From: Paracoccus tegillarcae
GTDB lineage: Bacteria > Pseudomonadota > Alphaproteobacteria > Rhodobacterales > Rhodobacteraceae
Direction: 5' to 3'
NCBI RefSeq assembly: GCF_002847305.1
Contig: NZ_CP025408.1
Coordinates: 3,245,001-3,309,000, forward strand
Length of the DNA stretch: 64,000 nucleotides
The notes beneath the pieces were generated by a model. The model ran no database searches. It worked only from the letters and a program-made list of their open reading frames with translations, and was not told where the DNA came from. Made by a program: the position numbers and the translations under genes. Below are positions 52,093 to 63,723 of this stretch, piece by piece (within the stretch, counting starts at the first letter, position 1; every line of letters starts with the position of its first letter).

Positions 52093-52758
52093 TCAGTCGG
52101 TGTCGGCCAGTGCGCGCAGGGCAGGCTTGTTGGTCACCGCAATTCGCCCGCGCGATTGCTCGATAAGGCCGCGCTTTTGAAAGTCGTTCAACACGCGCGA
52201 GATAACCTCGCGTGCCGTCCCCAGTTCGCTTGCGATCTGCGCATGGGTCGCCGCGATTTCCTTGTTGCCCCCGACAAGGGTCAGCAACCGGTCGGCAAGA
52301 CGGACATCGATCCGACCGAAGGCAACATCGTCGACGACGCGCAGCAGGTCGAGCAGGCGCCGCGAATAGGCCGCGAAAACAAAGTTGCGAAAGGCCGCTT
52401 CCTCGGCAACCAGCGTGTCAAAGGCTGGCTTTGGCAGCACAATTGTCGTGATATCCGTCTCTGCCACACCTTCGGCATTATAAGCTTCCTCCGCCAGCAT
52501 GCAGGCGGTGGTCAGCACGCAGCTTTCGCCGGCATCGACGCGGTAAAGCACGATATCCCTGCCATTTTCCGAGGTTTGCGAGACACGGATCGTGCCTTCG
52601 TACAAGAACAGCAGACTGTCGGGTATATTTCGGGGGCCGAACACCTCGCGGCCCTTGGGATAAGACCGTGCCTGCGCCACCTGCAGCAGCCGATCCCTGA
52701 CCGGGCGCGGCAATACTCTGGTTCCCTGAAACCGCTCTGTCCAGTCGCCGATGTTCAT
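52093..52758 (-). CDS. Crp/Fnr-family transcriptional regulator
   Basis: 221 residues from the ATG at 52758 (the frame runs to 52845, without better signals). The cyclic-nucleotide-type sensor barrel (about 35-130) has GTIRVSQTSENGRDIVLYRV, and the C-terminal winged helix has ATHAQIASELGTAREVISRVLNDFQKRGLI. No N-terminal cysteine cluster of FNR is seen, so it should not sense oxygen through an iron-sulfur cluster; one Cys in SCVLTTACML may matter. Lying upstream of the sulfur operon, it may control it. Signal unknown. Confidence 0.88.
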   Translation of the reverse strand: MNIGDWTERFQGTRVLPRPVRDRLLQVAQARSYPKGREVFGPRNIPDSLLFLYEGTIRVSQTSENGRDIVLYRVDAGESCVLTTACMLAEEAYNAEGVAETDITTIVLPKPAFDTLVAEEAAFRNFVFAAYSRRLLDLLRVVDDVAFGRIDVRLADRLLTLVGGNKEIAATHAQIASELGTAREVISRVLNDFQKRGLIEQSRGRIAVTNKPALRALADTD

Positions 52759-53124
52759 TCTGCCCTCCGCAGCGCATGGTTCGAATGCTCTGCAAGTTTC
52801 GTCGAATTCAACGCAATAATTGTCTACAAGAAACGACTTGTTCACAATCCCATGCCAGAGTCACGGGACGGCGGGGCCAGATACGTCCTGCTGCATTTCA
52901 TCGCGTCACAGTAAAGGAACACTTGGAATGGATTGACCGCGTCGCCACAGGTCGCAGCAGCCCGTTCTGCCTGATCGCCTCGGCTCTGCAGCCTGCGGAC
53001 TGAGGGTTTCAACAGCTGCCGTGCTGTCAGCGGTTATCCCCAGACCCATCAAGTTGCGGCCGTCATCGCGTTTTGGGACGATTTGGCGGCCGAAGCCTCG
53101 GATGGATATCAACGCGAGGGAAGG
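52759..53124. other. 366-base region without a gene
   Basis: Between the crp-like gene and tRNA-Ser no open frame with a ribosome site was found. The left part probably holds the crp-like promoter, with one palindrome (52826-52841). The right part has nothing I can assign; the tRNA terminator should lie here, but no clear stem with a T run is visible. Confidence 0.5.
52826..52841. promoter_or_regulatory. Palindrome upstream of the crp-like gene
   Basis: ACAAG-N6-CTTGT is a perfect inverted repeat 68 bases before the crp-like start. It could be an autoregulatory site. Confidence 0.3.
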
Positions 53125-53214
53125 TGGCGGAGGAGGTGGGATTCGAACCCACGGTGGACTTTCACCCACGTCGGTTTTCAAGACCGGTGCATTAAACCAC
53201 TCTGCCACTCCTCC
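53125..53214 (-). tRNA. tRNA-Ser (anticodon TGA)
   Basis: 90 bases with encoded CCA (53125-53127). Acceptor GGAGGAG/CTCCTCC, discriminator G, anticodon loop CTTGAAA and a long variable arm as expected for serine. The bottom anticodon-stem pair (27-43) is a C-A mismatch. Confidence 0.95.
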
Positions 53215-53223
53215 GGTGCCGCG

Positions 53224-53252
53224 CAATTAGCCTGTGTTGGCGGCGGTGGCAA
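53224..53252 (-). promoter_or_regulatory. Promoter of tRNA-Ser
   Basis: On the minus strand TTGCCA (53247-53252) and TAATTG (53224-53229) are spaced 17 bases, ten bases before the tRNA. Confidence 0.55.
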
Positions 53253-53327
53253 TGCCTCTGTGGCAGGTTGCAAAAAAGCGCAAAAGCTGATGAATGTGCG
53301 TGACGAAATGCGAGGTTAGGTCAGACG

Positions 53328-54704
53328 ATGGATCGCAAGCTTATTCTGGATGTATCGGCGACCGAAGCTTTCGGATTTGCCCGGCGCAATCGGCTGCGGC
53401 GCTATCCTTCACCGGACCAGGGCGGGGATCGACTGTATCCATTGGCCTGGCCGCAGGCCAAGCCAAGCTTTCAGATCCTGCCGACCGATACGGTGTTTAC
53501 CATCGGGTCGTGTTTCGCGCGCAATGTCGAGGCCGCCCTGATCGAGAATGGGATGGATGTGCTGAGCCGCGACTTTAATCTGGGCGAGATCGGCGACAGC
53601 ACCGGCGAGGCATCGAACTTTTTCAACAAATATTCGATCCACTCAATCTATAACGAACTGAAATGGGCGTTGGAGCGTGACAGCTTTCCCGGCGAAACTC
53701 TGCTTTATACCGGCACCGCCGATCAGCCCGTCTTCGATGCGCAATTGGGGCAGGCGCGGATCGACTTTCCCAAGGACAAAGTTCTCGAATTCCGTCACCG
53801 CTATCTGGACGCGATGGCGCAGGTGAAGGATGCCGATGTCATCATCATCACGCTTGGCTATGTCGAGACATGGTATGACAAAGAGCTGGACATCTATCTG
53901 AACGTCATGCCGCCGGTCGAGGTGCTGCGGAAATACCCGGACCGGTTCCAGTTTCGTGTGCTGAGCTATTACGAGATCCTCGAGACGCTGCACGCGCTGC
54001 ACGCGCTGTTGTCCAAGCATCGCGAAAAGCCGATGAAGATGCTGATCACCGTCTCGCCGGTGCCGCTGCTGGCGACCTTCCGCGACATGGATGTGCTGGT
54101 TGCCAACGCCTATTCCAAATCGGTGCAGCGCGCGGTGTTGGAACAGTTCGTGATCGAGGTCGATCAGGTGGATTACTTCCCGTCCTACGAATTCGTGACC
54201 CTGTCCAACCCGACCATCGCCTGGTCGCGCAACGACTATCGCCATGTGAATTCCGATCTCGTGGCGCGGATCATGTCCAGTGTGATCTCGACCTATTTTC
54301 CGGCCGAATCCCAGCCCAAGCCGCAATTCGCCGAAACTGGCGAGGCCAGCGCCACGCCAGAGGGGCTGACACCCGCAGCCATCATGTCGACCGCCAAGCT
54401 GATGCTGAAGCTTGAGGAATGGGAAAAGATGGCAGCACTGTTTGACGAAAACGCTGCCGTGGTTGACGCGCATCCCGATCTTTTGCTGCAAAAGGCCGCG
54501 ATGCACCGGCAACAACGCGAAACCCCTGCAGAGTTCGCCGCACTGGTGCAGGTGCATCAATTGGCACCTGATCGGCCTTGGCCGCTAGAGCGTATGATCC
54601 GGCTCTGCCGTCCCTTGCGCAAGCAGGGCCGCCAGCGCGAACTGCTGGCCAGTCATGCCGAGAAGTTTCCCGATCGCGGCGATTTTCGCGATCAGATCAG
54701 TTGA
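53328..54704 (+). CDS. GSCFA domain protein
   Basis: 458 residues. FTIGSCFARNVEAALIENGMDV (about 60-80) is the GSCFA signature; the SGNH-like hydrolase core continues through ADVIIITLGYVETWYD and MLITVSPVPLLATFRDMDVLVANAYSKS, with SNPTIAWSRNDYRHVNSDLV near the domain end. The C-terminal 130 residues are helical and repeat-like. GSCFA proteins may be esterases or acyltransferases for surface glycans or sugars; no substrate is known. Single gene beside tRNA-Ser. Confidence 0.85.
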   Translation: MDRKLILDVSATEAFGFARRNRLRRYPSPDQGGDRLYPLAWPQAKPSFQILPTDTVFTIGSCFARNVEAALIENGMDVLSRDFNLGEIGDSTGEASNFFNKYSIHSIYNELKWALERDSFPGETLLYTGTADQPVFDAQLGQARIDFPKDKVLEFRHRYLDAMAQVKDADVIIITLGYVETWYDKELDIYLNVMPPVEVLRKYPDRFQFRVLSYYEILETLHALHALLSKHREKPMKMLITVSPVPLLATFRDMDVLVANAYSKSVQRAVLEQFVIEVDQVDYFPSYEFVTLSNPTIAWSRNDYRHVNSDLVARIMSSVISTYFPAESQPKPQFAETGEASATPEGLTPAAIMSTAKLMLKLEEWEKMAALFDENAAVVDAHPDLLLQKAAMHRQQRETPAEFAALVQVHQLAPDRPWPLERMIRLCRPLRKQGRQRELLASHAEKFPDRGDFRDQIS

Positions 54705-54771
54705 TCTCTGCCCGGTCCATATCGCCGCCGCGACTTGGGCGGTGAGGGGCAGATGCGGGCAAGATCGGGGC

Positions 54772-54777
54772 TATAAT
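54772..54777 (+). promoter_or_regulatory. Isolated -10-like TATAAT
   Basis: A perfect TATAAT sits in the 170-base gap between the converging GSCFA and lipoprotein genes. There is no good -35 and no gene downstream on this strand. It may drive a small or antisense RNA towards the lipoprotein gene, or be chance. Confidence 0.2.
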
Positions 54778-54874
54778 GTTCAGGCGCCCAAGCGGCGCGC
54801 CATGCAAGGCAACGCCGCAGCAACCTGCGCCATCGCCGGATAGGGCAAGCGTCCAATCAGATCAGACTGTGGGC

Positions 54875-55381
54875 TTACTTGCGGATCGTGACGGTATTGG
54901 TCGCGCCGGTGATCTCTACCTGTGTGATCCCTGCCAACACGTTAGACGACAGCGTCAGCGCGACGCTGATCGTGTCCGTCTCGGGCCGTGCCGGCAGTCT
55001 AGCGAACTCGCTGTCAGACAGGGGCGGCCAGGCGACAAAGCGCAAACGCAATACACCGTCTGGATCGGGGCTCAGGCGGCCCGTGGGGCTGGGACTCTGA
55101 CCGATAAGGTCGGCATTGTAATAGCCCTTGGTCGGGCCGATCCCGGTGACGACCAGCAGCCGACCTTCGTTCAGCACCTCCCACCGCGCGCCGGTGATTG
55201 CGGGAATGCCCGGCCTGGCATCGGTATTGGCATTTGCGTAGCCGTCGCGCGGCTCAAGCGTGGTCGGCCCTTGACCCGAACCGAACCAGCCAAGCGGGTT
55301 CCAGCCGCTGTCGCTGAAACGCCCGCCGCATCCGGCCAGCGTCAGAGTGGCAATCAGCAAGGGCGCCATCAGTCGTTTCAT
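54875..55381 (-). CDS. Hypothetical lipoprotein
   Basis: 168 residues. A type II signal peptide ends in LTLAGC (lipobox, Cys18). The mature part has a Gly/Trp-rich start (WNPLGWFGSG) and a beta-rich remainder (ARWEVLNEGRLLVVTGIGPTKGYYNADL). It should sit in the outer or inner membrane facing the periplasm. No family recognised; from memory similar proteins are widespread in Rhodobacteraceae. Confidence 0.75.
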   Translation of the reverse strand: MKRLMAPLLIATLTLAGCGGRFSDSGWNPLGWFGSGQGPTTLEPRDGYANANTDARPGIPAITGARWEVLNEGRLLVVTGIGPTKGYYNADLIGQSPSPTGRLSPDPDGVLRLRFVAWPPLSDSEFARLPARPETDTISVALTLSSNVLAGITQVEITGATNTVTIRK

Positions 55382-55498
55382 GTCACTATCCCCGTTCGTT
55401 GCCCGATTGATAGGCGAAAGCCGGGGGCTGCGAAAGCCTCTTTGACCTCAGCCCATGCGCGGGGTAACCCACAGTAAGCTGTGAAAGGACCGACAGGC

Positions 55499-55909
55499 AT
55501 GGCCACCGCTGCCTTTGAAGACATCGCTGACACTTTCGATTTTCTGGATGACTGGGAGGAACGCTATCGTCATGTCATCGAACTGGGGCGCGCGATGCCA
55601 CCCATGGACGAAGCGCTTTGCGTGCCGGCAACCAAGGTCGATGGATGCGCCAGTCAGGTCTGGATCATGCCCCGGATCGAGGCCGGGGTCTTTGATTTTC
55701 AGGGCGAAAGCGATGCGACGATCGTGCGCGGCCTGATCGCCATTCTGCACGCGCTTTATTCCGGTGTGCCGGTTGGGCAGGTGGCGCAGATCGACGCGCA
55801 GGCCGAGTTGGCGCGTCTGGGGCTGGACGAACACCTGTCTTCGCAGCGTTCAAACGGGCTGCGCGCCATGATTCAGCGGGTCAGGACGCTGGCCGCCGAC
55901 GCACAGTGA
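55499..55909 (+). CDS. sufE: SufE-family cysteine desulfurase partner
   Basis: 136 residues from the ATG at 55499 (AAAGGA upstream). [24 protein letters not shown] is the SufE start and [15 protein letters not shown] holds the sulfur-accepting Cys (about residue 50). SufE takes persulfide from SufS for iron-sulfur cluster assembly. No suf operon is near. Its last 29 bases overlap the end of mnmA, which also uses desulfurase sulfur. Confidence 0.92.
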   Translation: MATAAFEDIADTFDFLDDWEERYRHVIELGRAMPPMDEALCVPATKVDGCASQVWIMPRIEAGVFDFQGESDATIVRGLIAILHALYSGVPVGQVAQIDAQAELARLGLDEHLSSQRSNGLRAMIQRVRTLAADAQ

Positions 55910-57053
55910 TCCAGCCGCCGCCCAGTACGCGGCTGCCACCCGATTCGTAAAACACACAGGCCTGGCCGGGGCTGACGCCTTCTTCGGCGTCCAGCAGCTC
56001 CACCTCGGCCTTGCGACCGCCAAGAGGGCGCAAGATCGCAGGCCGCGGCGGCCGGGTCGAACGAATGCGAACATCGCAGGCGATCTCTTGCTCGAACGGG
56101 CCGTCGCCCAGCCAGTTTACCTCACCGATGGGCACGATGTTCGTCGCAAGCGCCGTTTTCGGGCCAACAATGACCTGGCGGCTGTCAGGATCCAGCCGAA
56201 CAACATAAAGCGGATCACCAAGCCCACCGATGCCAAGGCCCCGGCGCTGTCCGATCGTATAGTGGATGACGCCGCGATGGGTGCCCAGCACAGTGCCATT
56301 CATATCCACGATCTCGCCCGGATCAGCGGCGCCGGGGCGCAGTTTTTCGATTACCGCTGCATAGTCGCCATTGGGCACAAAGCAGATATCCTGACTGTCA
56401 GGCTTGTCCGCCACCGCCAGCTCGAATTCAGCCGCCAGCGCCCGTGTTTCGGCCTTGCTTTCCAGATGACCCAGCGGGAAGCGCAGGAAATCCAGTTGCT
56501 CTTGGGTGGTCGAGAACAGGAAATAGCTTTGATCGCGGTTCATGTCCGCGGCCATGTGCAATTCGGCCCGGGCAGCGCCATCTTTGCGCTGGATGTAATG
56601 CCCCGTTGCCATGCAATCGGCATCCAGTTCCTTGGCGGTTTGCAGCAAATCGCGGAATTTCACCCGCTCATTGCAACGGATGCAGGGCACAGGCGTCGCT
56701 CCGGCAAGATAAGCGTCGGCAAATTCGTCAATCACCGATTCGCGAAACTTGTTTTCATAATCAAGCACGTAATGGGGAAAGCCCATACGTTCGGCCACGC
56801 GGCGCGCATCATGGATATCCTGCCCGGCGCAGCAGGCCCCTTTTTTGGCCAGCGCCGCGCCGTGATCGTATAGCTGCAAGGTCACGCCCACGACGTCATA
56901 GCCCTCGCGCGCCAACTGCGCCGCCACGACCGAACTGTCCACGCCACCCGACATCGCCACCACGACCCGCGTCTGGCTGGGCGGTTTGGCGAAGCCGAGG
57001 CTGTTCAAAACGGGCGTTTGCGCCGGGGCGGGCGCTGTCGTGGCAGAGGTCAT
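55881..57053 (-). CDS. mnmA: tRNA-specific 2-thiouridylase MnmA
   Basis: 390 residues from the ATG at 57053. The PP-loop is [15 protein letters not shown], the nucleophile Cys is in [13 protein letters not shown], and the second Cys in [13 protein letters not shown]; the C-terminal barrel binds tRNA. MnmA adds sulfur to U34 of Lys, Glu and Gln tRNAs, with the sulfur coming from a cysteine desulfurase, consistent with the convergent sufE. The N-terminal 30 residues (Ala/Pro-rich) are extra. Confidence 0.95.
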   Translation of the reverse strand: MTSATTAPAPAQTPVLNSLGFAKPPSQTRVVVAMSGGVDSSVVAAQLAREGYDVVGVTLQLYDHGAALAKKGACCAGQDIHDARRVAERMGFPHYVLDYENKFRESVIDEFADAYLAGATPVPCIRCNERVKFRDLLQTAKELDADCMATGHYIQRKDGAARAELHMAADMNRDQSYFLFSTTQEQLDFLRFPLGHLESKAETRALAAEFELAVADKPDSQDICFVPNGDYAAVIEKLRPGAADPGEIVDMNGTVLGTHRGVIHYTIGQRRGLGIGGLGDPLYVVRLDPDSRQVIVGPKTALATNIVPIGEVNWLGDGPFEQEIACDVRIRSTRPPRPAILRPLGGRKAEVELLDAEEGVSPGQACVFYESGGSRVLGGGWITVRRRPAS

Positions 57054-57149
57054 GGCTGGATCCTGGCCGGGTTGGGGCGGCAAACTTGGTCGAAATATAA
57101 GAAAATGCGTGGCATTCTCAAGGCACAGAGCGTCGATTTCCGCAATGCG

Positions 57150-57164
57150 CTAACCTCGGATTAA
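57150..57164. promoter_or_regulatory. CtrA-type box upstream of sciP
   Basis: CTAA-N7-TTAA, one base off the TTAA-N7-TTAA consensus of the CtrA response regulator, 45 bases before the sciP start. Confidence 0.55.
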
Positions 57165-57208
57165 GCCAGGCGGCGCATTTTGGGTGTCGAGTTATTCGGG
57201 AAAGCCGC

Positions 57209-57502
57209 ATGTTCATACGAAAATCCACACGCCCGCGCACGATCACGTTGCCCGATGGCACGATCCTCAGCATGGCAGATTTGCCAGCCGATGACACACG
57301 CTGGGTCGCCAGCCGCAAAGCCACAGTGGTTAACGCAGTCCTGGGCGGGCTGCTGACCCGCGAAAATGCGATCACCCGCTACAGCCTGACCGAGGAAGAG
57401 TTCGACAGCTGGGTTCTGGCAGTAGAACGTCACGGAAAATCGGCCTTGAAAGTGACCGCACTGCAAAAATACAGACACGTCAAGGTTGAGCGACAGGAGT
57501 GA
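57209..57502 (+). CDS. sciP: SciP (DUF1153), CtrA inhibitor
   Basis: 97 residues, the size of Caulobacter SciP. RPRTITLPDGTILSMADLP and RWVASRKATVVNAVLGGLLTRENAITRYSLTEEEFDSWVLAVERHG form the compact helix-turn-helix fold; LKVTALQKYR is the conserved end. In Caulobacter SciP binds CtrA and blocks its activation of promoters in G1. Here it lies directly upstream of ctrA, 76 bases apart, on the same strand, and both have CtrA-type boxes. Confidence 0.92.
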   Translation: MFIRKSTRPRTITLPDGTILSMADLPADDTRWVASRKATVVNAVLGGLLTRENAITRYSLTEEEFDSWVLAVERHGKSALKVTALQKYRHVKVERQE

Positions 57503-57510
57503 CTAGGGTA

Positions 57511-57526
57511 GTAACGGTATATTAAC
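57511..57526. promoter_or_regulatory. CtrA-type box upstream of ctrA
   Basis: GTAA-N7-TTAAC, one base off the consensus, 52 bases before the ctrA start. It suggests autoregulation. Confidence 0.6.
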
Positions 57527-57578
57527 ACTTCCTCCTCATAGTCCACATTCGGACCGAGGCTGAACTGGGACTTTTAGA

Positions 57579-58289
57579 ATGAGAATCCTACTTGTCGAGG
57601 ACGAGGCCAGCACCGCTCGCGCGATTGAGCTGATGCTGACCGCCGCCAATTACAATGTCTTCCTGACCGATATGGGGGAAGAGGGCGTCGACCTTGCGAA
57701 ATTATATGATTATGACCTGATCCTGCTGGATCTTGACCTGCCGGACATGAACGGAATGGAGGTCTTGCGCCACATCCGCCTGTCGCGGATCGACACGCCG
57801 ATCCTGATCCTGACCGGGTCGGACGACACCGAAAGCAAACTTCGCGGCTTTGGCTTTGGCGCGGATGACTATATGACCAAACCTTTCGTTCGTGAGGAAC
57901 TGGTGGCCCGCATTCAGGCAATCATCCGCCGTTCCAAGGGGCATAGCCAGGCCGTGATCCAGACCGGCGATCTGCTCGTCAACCTGGATGCTCGTTCGGT
58001 CGAGGTAGAGGGAAAGCCAGTCAATCTGACCGGCAAGGAATATCAAATTCTCGAGCTGCTCAGCCTGCGCAAGGGCACGACTCTGACTAAAGAGATGTTC
58101 CTGAACCACCTCTATGGCGGCATGGATGAGCCAGAGCTCAAGATCATCGACGTCTTCATCTGCAAGCTTCGCAAGAAGTTGTCCGAGGCGCTTGGCGGTG
58201 AAAACTTCATCGAGACTGTTTGGGGCCGTGGTTACGTGCTGCGCGACCCAGCCCCGGCCAATGCCGAGAAAATGGCTGTCGGGCTGTAG
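57579..58289 (+). CDS. ctrA: Cell-cycle response regulator CtrA
   Basis: 236 residues. The receiver has the phosphorylation site Asp51 in [12 protein letters not shown], the switch Thr in [14 protein letters not shown] and Lys in DDYMTKPF; the C-terminal OmpR winged helix has [28 protein letters not shown] and [11 protein letters not shown]. The protein fits the CtrA subfamily in the fixed spacing and sequence of the recognition helix region. It controls motility, gene transfer agents and cell-cycle genes in Rhodobacterales. A GANTC methylation site (GAATC) sits in codons 2-3. Confidence 0.97.
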   Translation: MRILLVEDEASTARAIELMLTAANYNVFLTDMGEEGVDLAKLYDYDLILLDLDLPDMNGMEVLRHIRLSRIDTPILILTGSDDTESKLRGFGFGADDYMTKPFVREELVARIQAIIRRSKGHSQAVIQTGDLLVNLDARSVEVEGKPVNLTGKEYQILELLSLRKGTTLTKEMFLNHLYGGMDEPELKIIDVFICKLRKKLSEALGGENFIETVWGRGYVLRDPAPANAEKMAVGL

Positions 58290-58299
58290 ACCGACAGCC
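58274..58299 (+). other. Hairpin over the ctrA stop codon
   Basis: GGCTGTCGG (58274-58282) and CCGACAGCC (58291-58299) form a perfect nine-pair stem around the TAG stop (58287-58289). No T run follows. It may protect or terminate the ctrA message. Confidence 0.55.
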
Positions 58300-58364
58300 C
58301 TCCCACAGCTGCAAACAAGGTAACTGGCGCGCTGGACAACCATGTCCGGCCACCGTTATCACCC

Positions 58365-58411
58365 ATGCATCCGATCTGTTTCCTTGCTCCGGGAAAGCAT
58401 ATCGGATGCAT
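58365..58411. repeat. Long inverted repeat in the ctrA-ligA gap
   Basis: ATGCATCCGAT (58365-58375) and ATCGGATGCAT (58401-58411) are perfect, with a nested TTTCC/GGAAA. Followed by GTTTG, so a weak terminator of ctrA is possible, as is a protein site. It lies in a 240-base region with no gene. Confidence 0.5.
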
Positions 58412-58517
58412 GTTTGTCTGATGCGAGGGCGATCAGCCCCGCGCATTGCGGCAGGCGCGCATGATGCTTGCGCCGCAAGCCTCGTGATCGCCGTCCCGTC
58501 GCAATCTGGCGCGGTGA

Positions 58518-62905
<4,388 letters not shown>

Positions 62906-62914
62906 GGTCAGGAA

Positions 62915-62929
62915 TTAAGACCTGATTAA
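62915..62929. promoter_or_regulatory. Perfect CtrA box downstream of recG
   Basis: TTAA-GACCTGA-TTAA is an exact TTAA-N7-TTAA site, 73 bases before the start of the 31-codon ORF. It is the best match of the three boxes seen. Confidence 0.65.
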
Positions 62930-63001
62930 ATGTTCCTAAAAAGTTCTTTACAGGGCGCGCCCGATATGAGAACAAAGTAGCAACTTAGCAGGAGGCACAT
63001 C

Positions 63002-63097
63002 ATGACCCGCGAAATGATCAGTGATATTTTGGGTGTCACCGCGATTTCGGTGACAACGCTCGTCGTCTTGTGGCTTCCGGCTATTTTGCACAGCTGA
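63002..63097 (+). CDS. 31-residue single-helix membrane protein, candidate CtrA target
   Basis: The frame starts at an ATG six bases after a perfect AGGAGG (62990-62995) and ends at TGA (63095-63097). After MTREMISD comes a hydrophobic stretch (ILGVTAISVTTLVVLWLPAIL) long enough to span the membrane, then HS. Its own perfect CtrA box lies upstream and a strong terminator follows. The DNA contains a TGTCACCG/CGGTGACA stem (63034-63055), so the locus could also make a small RNA. No family known; similar short proteins would be missed by standard annotation. Confidence 0.6.
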   Translation: MTREMISDILGVTAISVTTLVVLWLPAILHS

Positions 63098-63184
63098 TTG
63101 TCGGCTGTTTCCCTGCCCCGCGTTGCAGAAAAGTTGGTGCGCTCGCCTGTGCGCCGCCTTGGTCCCCACCGCACGCGCAACTTG

Positions 63185-63211
63185 ACCGGCCCTGTGAGGG
63201 GCCGGTTTTTT
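63185..63211 (+). terminator. Terminator after the small ORF
   Basis: ACCGGCCC (63185-63192) and GGGCCGGT (63199-63206) form a perfect eight-pair stem, followed by a T run to 63211. Classical rho-independent form. Confidence 0.85.
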
Positions 63212-63234
63212 CGTATCGTCACTCGGATCCGCCG

Positions 63235-63666
63235 TCAGGCCGCGTCAATCGCCTCTAGCGTGGCCTCCCAGGCCAGCAGGATCGAGGCGTGGCGATTGGG
63301 ATAATCGCGTGCCGGCAACAGTGCCTCCAGCTCGGCGAACGGTGCGGCGGGTGGAGTGCCGTCTTGTTTCAGCATTGCCTTCAATTCGTCGCGCGCCTGG
63401 GCGATTTCAGCGCGGCTGCGCCCGATAACCGCGCTGCCCAGCACCGAGGCCGAGGCCTGCCCAAGCGCGCAGGCCCGTACCTCTTGGCCGAATTCGACAA
63501 TCCGATCACCGCTCATCGCGACATCGACCGTGACAGACGACCCACATTGTGGCGAGCGCCGCATGGCACTGCCACCCGGCGCGGGCAGCCTGCCGGAATG
63601 GGGCATGGCCGTGGTCAGCGCCAGAATCCGGCGTGAGTAAAGCTGCATCAGGTCGCTATCGGACAT
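63235..63666 (-). CDS. IscU/SufU-like scaffold protein with an altered third cysteine
   Basis: 143 residues. SDLMQLYSRRILALTTAM begins the IscU-like fold and CGSSVTVDVAM and ACALGQASAS hold the first two cluster cysteines. In SufU-type proteins the third is in RIKCATLAW; here the matching place reads RHASILLAW, with Ser for Cys. It may bind a cluster with another ligand or serve as a carrier. It sits divergent from hisI, 57 bases apart. Confidence 0.8.
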   Translation of the reverse strand: MSDSDLMQLYSRRILALTTAMPHSGRLPAPGGSAMRRSPQCGSSVTVDVAMSGDRIVEFGQEVRACALGQASASVLGSAVIGRSRAEIAQARDELKAMLKQDGTPPAAPFAELEALLPARDYPNRHASILLAWEATLEAIDAA

Positions 63667-63723
63667 CTGGAACCCTTTTCGCTTCCGTCCTAGATAGGAA
63701 GCCGGAAACGCGAAGGAAAGCCG

